Positions 27,842-37,510 are shown, counted from the first letter of the stretch. The stretch: 42,308 nt of DNA from Gemmatimonadaceae bacterium (GCA_035533015.1 DATLUQ010000055.1:1-42308); one strand, 5' to 3'. Numbers and translations: made by a program. The notes: a model not told the origin generated them from the letters alone.

Positions 27842-28993
27842 ATGTCGAATCCTCTCGTCACCTTGCAGCAACTCGGCCAGTCGCCGTGGCACGACAACAT
27901 CCGCCGCGATCTCATCACGAGCGGGCAACTCGCGCGGATGATCGTCGACGGCGACATCACCGGCCTCACGTCGAACCCGACCATCTTCGAACAGGCCATC
28001 GCCAACACCGACGCCTACGACCACACCATCCGCACCCTGGCGGCGGAGGGCAGGAGCGCCGAACAGATCTTTGACGCCCTGGCCATCGCCGACATCCGCG
28101 ACGCGGCGGACCTGTTCCTGCCGGTGTTCGAGCGCACCGAGGGGAGCGACGGCTATGTCAGCATCGAGGTGGCGCCCACGCTCGCCGACGACACGGCGGG
28201 CACGCTCGCCGAGGCCCGCCGCCTCTGGCGCGCCGTGGACCGCCCGAACCTGCTAGTCAAGATCCCGGCGACGCTGGCCGGACTCGGCGCCATTGAGGGC
28301 GCGATCGCCGAGGGCATCAGCGTCAACGTCACACTCATCTTCTCGCTCGAGCGATACGCGGCCGTGATGGCGGCGTACATCGCCGGCCTGCGAACGCGCA
28401 CCAATGCCGGCAAGGGTCTCGGCACCATCTTCTCGGTCGCGAGCTTCTTCGTCAGCCGCGTCGACACGGCGGTGGACCGGCTGCTCGACGAGCGGATCGC
28501 GGCAGCCCCCGGCAACGCCGCGGGGCTTGCCGAACTGTGGGGCAAGGCCGGCATCGCCAACGCGAAGCTGGCGTACGCCGCCTGCCAACGGGTGTTCGGC
28601 GGCCCAGGATTTACGCACTTGGCCGCGCGCGGCGCCCGGCGTCAACGTCCGCTCTGGGCGAGCACGTCGTCCAAGAATCCGGCGTACCCCGACACCTACT
28701 ATGTGGAGGCACTCATCGGCGCCGACACCGTCGACACCATGCCGCCCGCCACGATCGCCGCGTATCGCAACCACGGGGCGCCCGCGCTTCGAATCGGCGA
28801 CGGCCTGGATGCCGCGGGCGAGACAATCGCCGCGCTCGGCGCCGCTGGCATCGACCTCACGGGTGTGCTCGGGCGCCTCGAAATCGAGGGGGTCGCGTCA
28901 TTTGGCAAATCATATGATTCACTCCTCGCGGTGATCGCCGAGCGCGCGGCCGCGACGGGCCGCCTCGCCCGTACAATCGGGCGGGCGGGATGA
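27842..28993 (+). CDS. tal: Transaldolase (long, TalB/actinobacterial type)
   Basis: The 383-residue enzyme transfers a dihydroxyacetone unit between sugar phosphates. It begins 'NPLVTLQQLGQSPWHDNIRRDLITSGQLARMIVDGDITGLTSNPTIFEQAI'. The Schiff-base lysine is in 'NLLVKIPAT', followed by 'ISVNVTLIFSLERYAAVMAAYIAGL', 'SVASFFVSRVDTAVDRLL' and 'QRPLWASTSSKNPAYPDTYYVEALIGADTVDTMPP'. Length and motifs match the longer transaldolases of Actinobacteria and Cyanobacteria rather than the 320-residue E. coli form. The ATG at 27842 lies 51 bases after pgi, the largest gap in the array before the final HAD gene, and no strong Shine-Dalgarno is visible. Confidence 0.94.
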   Translation: MSNPLVTLQQLGQSPWHDNIRRDLITSGQLARMIVDGDITGLTSNPTIFEQAIANTDAYDHTIRTLAAEGRSAEQIFDALAIADIRDAADLFLPVFERTEGSDGYVSIEVAPTLADDTAGTLAEARRLWRAVDRPNLLVKIPATLAGLGAIEGAIAEGISVNVTLIFSLERYAAVMAAYIAGLRTRTNAGKGLGTIFSVASFFVSRVDTAVDRLLDERIAAAPGNAAGLAELWGKAGIANAKLAYAACQRVFGGPGFTHLAARGARRQRPLWASTSSKNPAYPDTYYVEALIGADTVDTMPPATIAAYRNHGAPALRIGDGLDAAGETIAALGAAGIDLTGVLGRLEIEGVASFGKSYDSLLAVIAERAAATGRLARTIGRAG

Positions 28994-29742
28994 CCGCCAT
29001 TCCCAGAATGTCCGACCAGGCCGCCGCCGAGCTGCCATGGCTCACCGTGACGCAGATGATCGAGGTGGATCGCGCCATGGTCGAGGACTATGGGATCGTC
29101 CTGCTGCAGATGATGGAGCTGGCGGGGCGGCACCTGGCGCACCTGGCCCGCGCGCGTTTCCTCGGCGATACGCCGGGCAGACGCCGGGTGGTCGTGCTCG
29201 CGGGGCCCGGCGGAAACGGCGGCGGCGCGCTGGTCTGCGCCCGGCGACTGGCCGGATGGGGCATGGATGTGTCGGTATTCGTGACCGCAGCGGCAGATCG
29301 TTTCTCCGAAGTGCCACGCCACCAGCTCGACATCGTCGCCCGACTGGGACTCGACGTGCACGACACCGACGATCCCTTGCCCGAACCACCTGACCTGGTC
29401 ATCGATGGCATCATCGGCTACAGCCTGCGGGGTGCGCCTCGCGGACGCACCGCAGAGTTGATTCGCTGGGCCAACCGCGGCACCGCCCCCGTGCTGGCAC
29501 TCGACGTCCCCTCTGGGCTGGATGCCACGACTGGCGCACCGACGGACCCATGCGTGCGCGCCACGGCGACGATGACCCTGGCCCTGCCCAAACAGGGGCT
29601 GGGCGCCGAACGCGCCACCGGGCCCGTAGGCCAACTGTATCTCGCCGATATCGGCGTCCCACCCGAGCTGTACGCGCGGCCACCACTCGGCGTACGGATT
29701 CCCGACGTCTTCGCGGGCAGCGACGTCGTGCGGTTGCGGTGA
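28990..29742 (+). CDS. nnrE: NAD(P)H-hydrate epimerase (YjeF N-terminal domain)
   Basis: The 250-residue protein matches the YjeF_N domain: 'QMIEVDRAMVEDYGI', 'VVVLAGPGGNGGGALVCARRLAGWGMDVSVF', 'DLVIDGIIGYSLRGAPRG' and 'VLALDVPSGLDATTGAP...CVRATATMTLALPKQGL'. It epimerises damaged, hydrated NAD(P)H so that a partner dehydratase can repair it. The dehydratase (NnrD) domain that is often fused C-terminally is absent. Its place among NADPH-producing enzymes (zwf, gnd) fits a cofactor-repair role. It overlaps tal by four bases and the debranching gene by one base. Confidence 0.88.
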   Translation: MTAIPRMSDQAAAELPWLTVTQMIEVDRAMVEDYGIVLLQMMELAGRHLAHLARARFLGDTPGRRRVVVLAGPGGNGGGALVCARRLAGWGMDVSVFVTAAADRFSEVPRHQLDIVARLGLDVHDTDDPLPEPPDLVIDGIIGYSLRGAPRGRTAELIRWANRGTAPVLALDVPSGLDATTGAPTDPCVRATATMTLALPKQGLGAERATGPVGQLYLADIGVPPELYARPPLGVRIPDVFAGSDVVRLR

Positions 29743-31736
29743 TGGCGCCGACGCCGCTGAGCATCCGGTTCGGCCGCGACGCGTGCGGCACGCTCGAGCG
29801 CGCCGAGCGCCTCGAATGGCTGGTCACCAATGGCATCGGCGGCTACGCGTCGGGATCGGTCGCGGGCGTTCGCACACGCCGCTACCACGGGCTGCTGGTG
29901 GCTGCGCTCGACCCGCCCGGGGAGCGCACGGCTCTCGCGGCCGAGGTCCATGAGACCGTGGGTGCGGGCGAGGACGAGACGCCGCTGCACGCATCGCGCT
30001 GGCGGGACGGAACCGTGAACCCGCGCGGCTTCGAGCATACCGAGGCGTTCTGGCTCGAGGGTGGCGTCCCGGTGTGGCGCTTCTGCGTCGGCGACGTGTG
30101 TCTGGAGAAGCGCGTGGCGATGGCACGGGGAAGGAACGCGACGGTGGTGGCCTATCGCCTCGTGCGCGGCTCGGGCCCCGTGCGACTGGCCGTCAAGGTG
30201 CTGGCGCTCCATCGGAACTTTCACGGCAACACGCGGGCCGGCGCATTGCCAATGGACGTGACGGACGCCGGCGACGGCATCACGGTCACGCCATACCCCG
30301 GCGGCCGGCCGCTGTACGTGCGGAGTGCCTCCATGGCGCTCGCGCCGGACCACGGGTGGTACGACGGCTTCCTGTTCGACCGCGAACGCGAGCGCGGACT
30401 GGACGCCCTCGACGATGCACTGCACGTCGCGACCGCGACCGTTGAGCTGCAGCCCGGGGCGGAGGCCGCACTCGTCCTCGCCGCCGAGCCCGGCGACATC
30501 GATCCAGCCGGCGTGTTCGCCGAGGTCGAGCGCCACGAAGCGGACGTGGTAGCGCAGTATGACGCACGGCAGGGAACACGCGCCGACGCGGTAGGTGCCC
30601 GGCTCGCCCTCGCAGCCGATCAATTCATCGTGCAACGGGGCGTCGATGGTCACCAGGGGTGGGGCGTCATCGCGGGATACCATTGGTTCGGCGAGTGGGG
30701 CCGCGACACGATGATCGCGCTCCCCGGTCTCGCGCTCGTCACCGGCCGGTCCGACGTGGCACGGCATGTCCTGCTCACGTATGCGGCCTTCGTGGATCGT
30801 GGCATGCTCCCCAACCGGTTTCCCGACGCCGGGGGGCCGCCCGAGTACAACACCGTGGACGCCACGCTCTGGTACCTTGAAGCGATCCGCGCCTATACGG
30901 AAGCCACGGGCGACCTGGACGTCGCGCGCGAACTGTGGCCTGTCCTGGAGGGGATCATCGCCGCGCACGAGCAGGGCACGCGCTACGGGATCGGCGTGGA
31001 TGTGCGGGACGGCCTGCTCCGATCCGGGGAAGACGGTGTGCAGCTGACGTGGATGGACGCCAAGCTCGGCGATTGGGTCGTCACGCCGCGACAGGGCAAA
31101 TGCGTCGAGATCAATGCGCTCTGGTACAACGGGCTGGCCGCGATGTCCGAACTGGCCGGCCGGTTGGGTGGCGATGTCGCCCCCTGGCGTGCGCGCGCCG
31201 AACGCGCACGGGCGGGCATGCGGCGATTCTGGAATGCGGAACTGGGACATCTGGTCGATGTGCTCGATGGCCCGTCGGGAGACGACGGGAGCCTGCGGCC
31301 GAACCAGATCTTCGCCGTCTCCCTGCCCTTCAGCGCCTTCGATGCCGGGCAGCAGCGCGCGGTGGTCGATGCGTGCGCCCGGAATCTCGTGACGTCGCAC
31401 GGCCTCCGCAGTCTGGCGCCGAGCCACGCGGACTACCGGCCGCAGTATGACGGCGATGTCGCGTCGCGCGACGGCGCGTACCACCAGGGCACCGTGTGGG
31501 CATGGCTGCTCGGGCCTTTCGCCCTCGCGCACTACCGCGTGTACCACGAGGCCGAGACGGCCCGCGCATTTCTCGATCCGCTCGTGGATCACCTGCACGC
31601 CGACGGGCTCGGCTCGATCGCGGAGATCTTCGACGGCGCCCCGCCCCACCGTCCGCGCGGGTGCATTGCGCAGGCGTGGTCGGTGGCAGAAACCCTGCGC
31701 GCGTGGACGGCGCTCCGCGATGACGCGCCCCGCTGA
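29742..31736 (+). CDS. Glycogen debranching enzyme / amylo-alpha-1,6-glucosidase (GH133-like)
   Basis: The 664-residue protein has the bacterial debranching N-terminal domain ('LEWLVTNGIGGYASGSVAGVRTRRYHGLLVAAL...RTALAAEVHETV') and the (alpha/alpha)6 catalytic domain. The latter contains 'GYHWFGEWGRDTMIALPGLALVTGR', 'NTVDATLWYLEAIRAYTEATG', 'WMDAKLGDWVVTPRQGKCVEINALWYNGL', 'LRPNQIFAVSLPF' and 'YHQGTVWAWLLGPFALAHYRV'. It removes alpha-1,6 branches from glycogen in the cytoplasm, giving linear glucan and glucose to the upstream glucosidase and glk. The ATG at 29742 overlaps the nnrE stop by one base. Confidence 0.92.
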   Translation: MAPTPLSIRFGRDACGTLERAERLEWLVTNGIGGYASGSVAGVRTRRYHGLLVAALDPPGERTALAAEVHETVGAGEDETPLHASRWRDGTVNPRGFEHTEAFWLEGGVPVWRFCVGDVCLEKRVAMARGRNATVVAYRLVRGSGPVRLAVKVLALHRNFHGNTRAGALPMDVTDAGDGITVTPYPGGRPLYVRSASMALAPDHGWYDGFLFDRERERGLDALDDALHVATATVELQPGAEAALVLAAEPGDIDPAGVFAEVERHEADVVAQYDARQGTRADAVGARLALAADQFIVQRGVDGHQGWGVIAGYHWFGEWGRDTMIALPGLALVTGRSDVARHVLLTYAAFVDRGMLPNRFPDAGGPPEYNTVDATLWYLEAIRAYTEATGDLDVARELWPVLEGIIAAHEQGTRYGIGVDVRDGLLRSGEDGVQLTWMDAKLGDWVVTPRQGKCVEINALWYNGLAAMSELAGRLGGDVAPWRARAERARAGMRRFWNAELGHLVDVLDGPSGDDGSLRPNQIFAVSLPFSAFDAGQQRAVVDACARNLVTSHGLRSLAPSHADYRPQYDGDVASRDGAYHQGTVWAWLLGPFALAHYRVYHEAETARAFLDPLVDHLHADGLGSIAEIFDGAPPHRPRGCIAQAWSVAETLRAWTALRDDAPR

Positions 31737-31794
31737 TGGTCGTCGCCGGTCGCGAGACCGGCATCAACCGCACCCCCACTCGAGACTCCCATCC

Positions 31795-32481
31795 ATGACC
31801 CAACTCACTGGCATCCGCGCCTGCGTATTCGACGCCTACGGCACCGTGTTCGACTTCGCGTCGGCCGCCGCGCACTGCCCGGATATCCCCGACGACCGGC
31901 GCGCCGCATTGAACGCGCTCTGGCGCGACAAGCAGCTCCAATACACCTGGCTCCGCGCGCTCCAGGGGCGTTACGTGGATTTCTGGCAGGTGACCGGCGA
32001 CGCCCTGGACTACACCCTGGACAGCCTCGGGTTGAACACGCCGAATCTGCACGACCGGTTGATGGATCTCTATCGTACGCTGCCCGCCTTTCCCGAAGTG
32101 GCCGGCGTGCTTCGCGCACTGCACCAGGCCGGGTTCACCACCGCCATTCTCTCCAATGGATCGCCGGCGATGTTGGCGGCTGCTGTGGCCGGTGCGGGTC
32201 TCACCGGCCTGTTCGACGCGGTGCTCTCCGCCGATGCCGTCCGCGTCTACAAGACACATCCGAAAGTCTATCGGTACGCCGTTGGCACGCTCGGGGTGCC
32301 GGCCGGGTCAATCGCGTTCCAGTCGTCCAACGCCTGGGACGCGCACGCGGCCTCGGATTTCGGCATGCGGGTCGTGTGGTGCAATTGTTACGGCCAGCGT
32401 CCTGAGCGGTTGCCGGGGTCGCCGGACCGCGAGATCCGAACGCTTGCCGAGTTGCCGGGGCTGCTCGCGCCGATTGCGTGA
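31795..32481 (+). CDS. Haloacid dehalogenase type II-like HAD hydrolase
   Basis: The 228-residue protein has HAD motif I 'CVFDAYGTVFDF' (nucleophile Asp; the F-D-A-Y-G-T form is typical of L-2-haloacid dehalogenases), motif II 'AILSNGSP', motif III Lys in 'VRVYKTHPKVYRYAV' and motif IV 'QSSNAWDAHAASDFGM'. These match (S)-2-haloacid dehalogenases, but the subfamily also contains sugar-phosphate phosphatases, and the neighbours are sugar genes. It starts 58 bases after the debranching gene without a clear Shine-Dalgarno, and a hairpin follows it. Confidence 0.85.
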   Translation: MTQLTGIRACVFDAYGTVFDFASAAAHCPDIPDDRRAALNALWRDKQLQYTWLRALQGRYVDFWQVTGDALDYTLDSLGLNTPNLHDRLMDLYRTLPAFPEVAGVLRALHQAGFTTAILSNGSPAMLAAAVAGAGLTGLFDAVLSADAVRVYKTHPKVYRYAVGTLGVPAGSIAFQSSNAWDAHAASDFGMRVVWCNCYGQRPERLPGSPDREIRTLAELPGLLAPIA

Positions 32482-32495
32482 GATGACGAGCAGAG

Positions 32496-32512
32496 CGCCC
32501 CGTGCTGGGGCG
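32496..32512. terminator. Hairpin ending the sugar-metabolism array
   Basis: CGCCCC (32496-32501) and GGGGCG (32507-32512) form a 6-bp stem around GTGCT, 15 bases after the HAD stop and before the MerR-type promoter of the efflux operon. There is no T-tract; it is a candidate terminator. Confidence 0.5.
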
Positions 32513-32560
32513 TACGTCAAGCTGGTATATAGCAGGATCAGGTGGCCCCGATTCCACCCC

Positions 32561-32592
32561 TTGACTCCGTACCATAGTACGGACCCTATACT
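32561..32592 (+). promoter_or_regulatory. MerR-type promoter and operator of the tripartite efflux operon
   Basis: The -35 TTGACT (32561-32566) and -10 TATACT (32587-32592) are 20 bp apart. The spacer holds the dyad TCCGTACCATAGTACGGA (32566-32583; 7-bp arms, CATA centre), centred 2 bp toward -35 from mid-spacer, the same offset as in the mer promoter at 9118. The operator core CCGTACCA..GTAC and the TATACTGCA around -10 recur at the promoter of the MerR gene at 37562. This points to control by that regulator. Confidence 0.85.
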
Positions 32593-32610
32593 GCAGTGAG
32601 AGGTGGGGCC

Positions 32611-34197
32611 GTGCAACCAATCGCGATCAGCGAAATGAGGACGCGTTCAATCCAATTCCGACGTCGTGGCAATCGCAATGTCGTCGCCCGAGGGGTGCTC
32701 GCGACTCTCCTGGCCGGGTGCGCGGCCGGGCCGAATTTCGTTCCGCCGGCACAACCGGTGGGTGCCGCGTACACTCCGAGGACAACGGCGCGGCAGTTGG
32801 CGGCCGGCGACAGCGAACCCTCCCAGCGTCTCGTCGTCAATCAAGCGATTCCGGCTACGTGGTGGACCCTATTCCGATCGCCGGCGTTGGACAGTCTGGT
32901 GCAGAGCGCCATTGCGAGCAGTCCGACCACCGAGGCAGCCAGAGCACGGCTCGCCGAAGCGCAAGAGGGGGTGATCGAAGAGCGAGGCGCCTTGTACCCT
33001 CAAATCGACGCCGGCGCCCTGGCCGAGCGACAAAAGGGACCTCCATTCGCCCTCGGGCTCCTGCGGCCACGGCCGGTTCCCACCTTCAATCTCTACGCCG
33101 TGGGCCCGACCGCGAGCTACGCGCCCGATGTGTTCGGCCTCACGGCACGCCGCGTGGAAGAGAAGCGCGCGTTGGCTGAGACGCAGGCCTACCAGTTCGT
33201 CGCGGCGCAACTTGCCGTCACCGGCAATGCGGTGACGGCGGCGCTGACGATCGCGTCGATTCGCCTTCAGATCGATGCGCTCGAGGACCTGACGGCCGAC
33301 GACGAACGGAACCGCGCGCTTGTGCGGCAACGCCTATCGGCCGGCCGCGCCGCTCGCACCGACGAACTGATGGCCGCGGCCCAGTTGGCGAACGACCGCT
33401 TGCCATTGCCGCCGTTCCGGCAGCAGGTGGCTGTTGCCGAGAACGCCCTCGCCGTTCTGGTCGGCAGGTCCCCTGGGGAATGGACGCCGCCCGCCTTCAC
33501 GCTGGCCGATTTCACTTTGCCGGCCGAGCTGCCGGTAAGTCTGCCGTCAGCCCTCGTCCACCAGCGGCCCGACATCCTGGCGGCGGAGGCAGAGCTTCAC
33601 GCGAGCAGTGCCGCGATAGGCATCGCCACCGGACGGTTGTACCCCACGATCACCCTGTCCGGATCGCTCGAGCCCGCGGCGCTGGCCACAGGGGCGCTGT
33701 TCGACGGGTCGAGCGTGCTGTGGAATCTGGCCGCAGGCATCACGACGCCGATCTTCCACGGGGGCGTACTGGCGGCGCAGAAACGGGCCGCGATCGACGG
33801 ATTTCACGCGTCGCTGGCCACGTATCAGCAGACCGTATTGGAGGCCTTCGGCCAGGTCGCGAACATTCTGCGCGCCCTCAGCCACGATGCCGACCTGCTA
33901 GCGGCCGAGCGACAGGCACTCGACGCCTCGCGCGCCGCGCTCGCGCTGCAACGCCTCCGCTACGCGGCGGGCAAGATCAACATGCTCGAGCTACTCGCTG
34001 CCGATCGCAGCTATCAGCAAGCACGTCTTGGGTACGCTCGGGCGGAGGGTCAACGCTTTCTGGACAGCGCGCAACTGGTCGTGGCCCTCGGGGGCGGATG
34101 GTGGGATGATCCGTCCCTGTGTGGGGATTGCCGCGCACGGTCCGACTCTGCGGGCAAAGGCGCCTCCGCGAGTCCGTTCCCTTCCCTGCACCCGTAG
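32611..34197 (+). CDS. NodT-family outer-membrane efflux lipoprotein (TolC-like)
   Basis: The 528-residue protein has a signal with lipobox L-L-A-G-C37 followed by 'AAGPNFVPP', the usual opening of NodT/OprM-type lipoproteins ('GCAxGPxYxxP'). Two repeated TolC-like alpha-hairpin halves follow, with 'WWTLFRSPALDSLVQSAIASSPTTEAARARLAEAQ' and 'SLPSALVHQRPDILAAEAELHASSAAIGIATGRLYPTITLSGSL'. It forms the outer-membrane channel of a tripartite pump. I favour GTG at 32611 because GAGAGGTGG lies just before it and the promoter's transcription start falls near 32599; ATG at 32635 is an alternative. It is the first gene of a four-gene operon. Confidence 0.88.
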   Translation: MQPIAISEMRTRSIQFRRRGNRNVVARGVLATLLAGCAAGPNFVPPAQPVGAAYTPRTTARQLAAGDSEPSQRLVVNQAIPATWWTLFRSPALDSLVQSAIASSPTTEAARARLAEAQEGVIEERGALYPQIDAGALAERQKGPPFALGLLRPRPVPTFNLYAVGPTASYAPDVFGLTARRVEEKRALAETQAYQFVAAQLAVTGNAVTAALTIASIRLQIDALEDLTADDERNRALVRQRLSAGRAARTDELMAAAQLANDRLPLPPFRQQVAVAENALAVLVGRSPGEWTPPAFTLADFTLPAELPVSLPSALVHQRPDILAAEAELHASSAAIGIATGRLYPTITLSGSLEPAALATGALFDGSSVLWNLAAGITTPIFHGGVLAAQKRAAIDGFHASLATYQQTVLEAFGQVANILRALSHDADLLAAERQALDASRAALALQRLRYAAGKINMLELLAADRSYQQARLGYARAEGQRFLDSAQLVVALGGGWWDDPSLCGDCRARSDSAGKGASASPFPSLHP

Positions 34198-34206
34198 CCC
34201 ATACTC

Positions 34207-35406
34207 ATGAGATCGATCGTGAAGTATTTCCGTTCCGCGCCGCGCCCGACGGCGGCGACACCAGATGGGTCACCGCACGCGGGCCGCACCAGGCCGCCGT
34301 CAGACGCATGGCACCGTGTACGGCAGGGTGCCGGTGTCCTGTTCGTCGTGGCCGCGCTGGTCGTGGCCCTGCGATCGACGGTGATGCGGCCGCCGGTGGT
34401 TACCGTGGCGACCGTGACACGCGGGGACGTCGTGGCCGAGATCGAGGGGACTGGCACGGTAACGGCGGACGTTCTGGCGGATGTCAGTTCAAAGATCACC
34501 GGTCGGGTCGAGCAGGTCTTCGTCAACGAGGGCGATCGCGTACGGCGAGGCCAGGTCATCGCCGCCCTCGATCAGGCGGATCTCCGGTGGCAGGTCCAGG
34601 CCGCGCGCGCGACGCTGGCCGGAGCCCGGGAAGCGGCCGAGGAGCGCCAACGGGAATGGGCCCGCGAACAGACCTTGGTCGCCTCCGGGGCCGTGAGCAC
34701 GGAAGATTGGCAACAATACCGCGAACGCAACGCCGTGGCGCAGAGCGCGCTGCACGCGGCCGAAGCGGACCTCGGATCTGCGGCGTACCGGCTGACTCTC
34801 ACGCGAATCCCCTCGCTGGTCAGCGGGGTTGTGACCCAGCGATGGGTCGTGCCGGGCGCTTCGGTGGTGCCCGGCCAGCCGCTGTTTACCGTGGCCGACA
34901 CCAGTGTGATCTACGTGAGCGCCTACATCGATCAGGACTTCACGGGGAAGATTCGCAAAGGCGAATCGGCGTCGGTCCTGCTTCGCGGCCGGGAGCGGGC
35001 CCCGTTGTCGGGATACGTCCTGCGCATGCGTCCGCGCGCGGACGCGGCCACGGAGGAGACCGTGGCGGAAGTCGCAGTTTCGCTTCCGCTCGAAGAATTC
35101 CAACTCGGGCAGTGGGCCAACGTCTACCTCCAGGTCGGGAAGGCGACCAATGCGCTGGTCATTCCCAGGGCCGCGCTCATGGCGATGGGCGACCGCGTCC
35201 TCGTGTTCGCGCTCGACGGACGAAACACGGTTCATCAGGTGCCGGTGACGGTCATCGCGAGCAGTCCGCGCGCCTCGGGGGTCGCGGTCACGGGGAATCT
35301 CCGCACGGGCGAGCGCGTCGTGCTGATGCCCATGGGCTTGCGCGACGGTCAGACGGTTCGTGCCGCCCGCGCGGACACGGGTCACGCGGCGATGACCGTG
35401 CGATGA
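34207..35406 (+). CDS. Periplasmic adaptor (HlyD/MFP family) of ABC efflux pump
   Basis: The 399-residue protein has a membrane anchor (about 41-60, 'AGVLFVVAALVVALRSTVM'), a barrel-sandwich/lipoyl half 'GDVVAEIEGTGTVTADVLADVSSKITGRVEQVFVNEGDRVRRGQVIAALD', a coiled-coil hairpin (about 130-205) and the second lipoyl half 'LTRIPSLVSGVVTQRWVVPGASVVPGQPLFTVAD'. A beta-barrel and membrane-proximal domain follow. It joins the inner-membrane transporter to the outer-membrane factor. It starts 9 bases after the channel gene and overlaps the permease gene (ATGA). Confidence 0.9.
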   Translation: MRSIVKYFRSAPRPTAATPDGSPHAGRTRPPSDAWHRVRQGAGVLFVVAALVVALRSTVMRPPVVTVATVTRGDVVAEIEGTGTVTADVLADVSSKITGRVEQVFVNEGDRVRRGQVIAALDQADLRWQVQAARATLAGAREAAEERQREWAREQTLVASGAVSTEDWQQYRERNAVAQSALHAAEADLGSAAYRLTLTRIPSLVSGVVTQRWVVPGASVVPGQPLFTVADTSVIYVSAYIDQDFTGKIRKGESASVLLRGRERAPLSGYVLRMRPRADAATEETVAEVAVSLPLEEFQLGQWANVYLQVGKATNALVIPRAALMAMGDRVLVFALDGRNTVHQVPVTVIASSPRASGVAVTGNLRTGERVVLMPMGLRDGQTVRAARADTGHAAMTVR

Positions 35407-36716
35407 ATCTCGCCATCAGGGACGTCAGGCACTCCAGCTTCAAGTTCTTCAGCTCGACAATCGGCGTCTCGTTGCTGATCATGGTGGTCGTGGCGATCGG
35501 CGGGATCGTCCGAGGGGTGATCCTCGACTCGGCGACGATCGTCGACGAGACCGGCGCCGACCTCTGGGTGGTTCAGGCTCGCGGCACACGCCCCCACGAC
35601 GGCACGCTGGGTCCGTTTGTGGAGATTTCCCGACTTCCAGAAAGCATCTACCACGCCATCGAGGCGATCCCCGGCGTGGCGCAGGCGAGTCCGCTAGCGA
35701 CGGCTTGGGAACACGTGCAGACCATGCCCCACCCGACGCGGCTCATGAAATTCATGTACCTGAACACGTTGCTCAACACGGCGACGATGGTGAAGCCTGG
35801 ATGGATGGCGATGCCTCAGACGCAGCGGTTCATCATCATCGGGTATCAGCGCGGAAAGATCGGCGGCCCGCCCACCCTCGTCGCCGGCCGCACCATCGAC
35901 GCTAGCCATTACGAGGTCGTCGCCGACATCACGACCGGGTTCCAGGTCGGGCAACGCCTGCGGTTGGGCAACTTCGACTACACCGTGGTGGGCCTCACGA
36001 GGCACATGGTGGCCTTCACCGCCGATCCCGTGGTCTACACCACCCTGCAGGACGCCGAGCGCATCATCTTCCAGGCGGACCCCAATATGCTCCGCCGTGA
36101 ACGACCACTCGTCGCGCAAGGCGTTGCGAACCTGGCCGCCGCGCAGCCCGGCCTGGTCGCGCCGTTGACAGGCCAGGTGCTGACATCGTTTCAGAATACG
36201 CTCTTCATCAACGCGGTGGCGGTCAAGGTGCGGCCGGGCGCGTCGGCGACGGCCATCGCGGCGCATATCGGTCAATGGCAACATCTCCAGGTCTATACCG
36301 CACCGGAAGCGATCAACATCCAACTGATGGGATCGAATCGGCTCATCCTGTTCCAGCTTGCCCTGTTTCGCGACATCCTCATTGTGATCGTCGGCGTCGT
36401 GATCGCGCTCATCATCTATACCTCCACCCTGGACAAGCTGCACGAGATCGCGATGCTCAAACTGCTCGGCGCGCCTGGCCGAGTCATCTACCAGATGATC
36501 CTGCAGGAAGCACTGTTCATGGGAATCGTCGGCACCTTGTTTGGGAGTGCGCTTGAGCTGCTGATCGAACCGTACTTTCCGAGAAGGGTCGTGGCGACCT
36601 ATGGCGACATCGCGCAGATGCTCGTGGTGATGGTTGGCGTCGCCGCGCTGGCGAGCGCGCTCGCAGTGCGACGGGCCATGCGCGTCGATCCGCGCAGCGT
36701 TCTCGGAGCGGGGTAA
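35403..36716 (+). CDS. ABC transporter permease (FtsX/MacB-DevC type)
   Basis: The 437-residue protein has an N-terminal helix ('FFSSTIGVSLLIMVVVAIGGIVRGVI'), a large extracytoplasmic domain (about 45-320) and three C-terminal helices with the FtsX domain ('LALFRDILIVIVGVVIALIIYTSTLDKLHEIAMLKLLGAPGRVIYQMILQEALFMGIVGTLFGSALELLI...RRAMRVDPRSVLGAG'). In this class the pump couples ATP hydrolysis to pushing a substrate from the periplasm through the adaptor and channel, rather than across the inner membrane. The ATG at 35403 overlaps the adaptor stop. The closest architecture is DevC of DevBCA exporters. Confidence 0.9.
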   Translation: MNLAIRDVRHSSFKFFSSTIGVSLLIMVVVAIGGIVRGVILDSATIVDETGADLWVVQARGTRPHDGTLGPFVEISRLPESIYHAIEAIPGVAQASPLATAWEHVQTMPHPTRLMKFMYLNTLLNTATMVKPGWMAMPQTQRFIIIGYQRGKIGGPPTLVAGRTIDASHYEVVADITTGFQVGQRLRLGNFDYTVVGLTRHMVAFTADPVVYTTLQDAERIIFQADPNMLRRERPLVAQGVANLAAAQPGLVAPLTGQVLTSFQNTLFINAVAVKVRPGASATAIAAHIGQWQHLQVYTAPEAINIQLMGSNRLILFQLALFRDILIVIVGVVIALIIYTSTLDKLHEIAMLKLLGAPGRVIYQMILQEALFMGIVGTLFGSALELLIEPYFPRRVVATYGDIAQMLVVMVGVAALASALAVRRAMRVDPRSVLGAG

Positions 36717-36718
36717 GC

Positions 36719-37447
36719 ATGGAGCGAGTGAACGACCCCCGATACGCCATCCTGGCCGAGCGACTCGTCAAGGTGTACGGCCAGGGCCGGACCCGCGTGG
36801 AAGCGCTCAGAGGAGTTGACCTCGCGGTGCGCCCTGGGGACTTGTGGGCCATCATGGGTCCGAGCGGGGGTGGCAAGACCACTCTTCTCACGATTCTCGG
36901 CCTGGTGACCGAACCAACCGAAGGACGCGTGCTGCTCGACGGGGAAGACATTTATGGAGGAGGGCGGGCCCCCGATGTGGCGCGTATCCGACGCGAGAGC
37001 ATCGGCTTTGTCTTTCAGTCCCCCAACCTGATTCCGTTCCTGACCGCGAGAGAGAACGTACTGCTGCCGCTCAGCTTGGCCGGTGTCCGCGGCACGCCGG
37101 CCGAAGCCCGGACGGCGGAACTGCTCGAGTATCTGGAAATCGCGGACCGCGCGGCTCAGTACCCGAACCAACTCTCCGGCGGCGAGCAGCAGCGCGTCGC
37201 CATCGCGCGCGCGCTGGCCAACAATCCGAAGATCCTGCTCGCGGACGAGCCGACGGCGAGCCTCGATACCGACCGCGCACTCGCCGTGATGCGGCTGCTG
37301 CGCCAGGTCTCAACCACGTACCGCACGGCGGTGCTGGTGGTCACGCACGATCACCGTTTGATCGGGAAGGTCGACCGCGTGATTGAGATGCGGGATGGCC
37401 GGTTTGTCGAGGACGTCGCCAGCGGCGCGATGTCCGGACCTCCGTGA
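36719..37447 (+). CDS. ABC transporter ATP-binding protein (LolD/MacB-DevA type)
   Basis: The 242-residue ATPase has Walker [10 protein letters not shown] (47-55), the Q-loop '[23 protein letters not shown]', the signature L-S-G-G-E-Q (152-157), Walker B 'ILLADEP' (172-178) and the H-loop '[10 protein letters not shown]'. It energises the FtsX-type permease whose gene ends 2 bases upstream. It is the last structural gene of the efflux operon; the MerR gene begins 114 bases later from its own promoter. Confidence 0.93.
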   Translation: MERVNDPRYAILAERLVKVYGQGRTRVEALRGVDLAVRPGDLWAIMGPSGGGKTTLLTILGLVTEPTEGRVLLDGEDIYGGGRAPDVARIRRESIGFVFQSPNLIPFLTARENVLLPLSLAGVRGTPAEARTAELLEYLEIADRAAQYPNQLSGGEQQRVAIARALANNPKILLADEPTASLDTDRALAVMRLLRQVSTTYRTAVLVVTHDHRLIGKVDRVIEMRDGRFVEDVASGAMSGPP

Positions 37448-37510
37448 GGGAGCCGCCCGGCCAGTAACGGCGGCCGGGGCTGGGCCCGCCGCGCCCCGCC
37501 ACGGCCGCGA

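Noticed and set aside
31795-32481. Calling the HAD protein a proven haloacid dehalogenase
   Set aside because: The motifs fit, but the subfamily includes sugar-phosphate phosphatases and the gene sits in a sugar array, so only the family-level call is supported.
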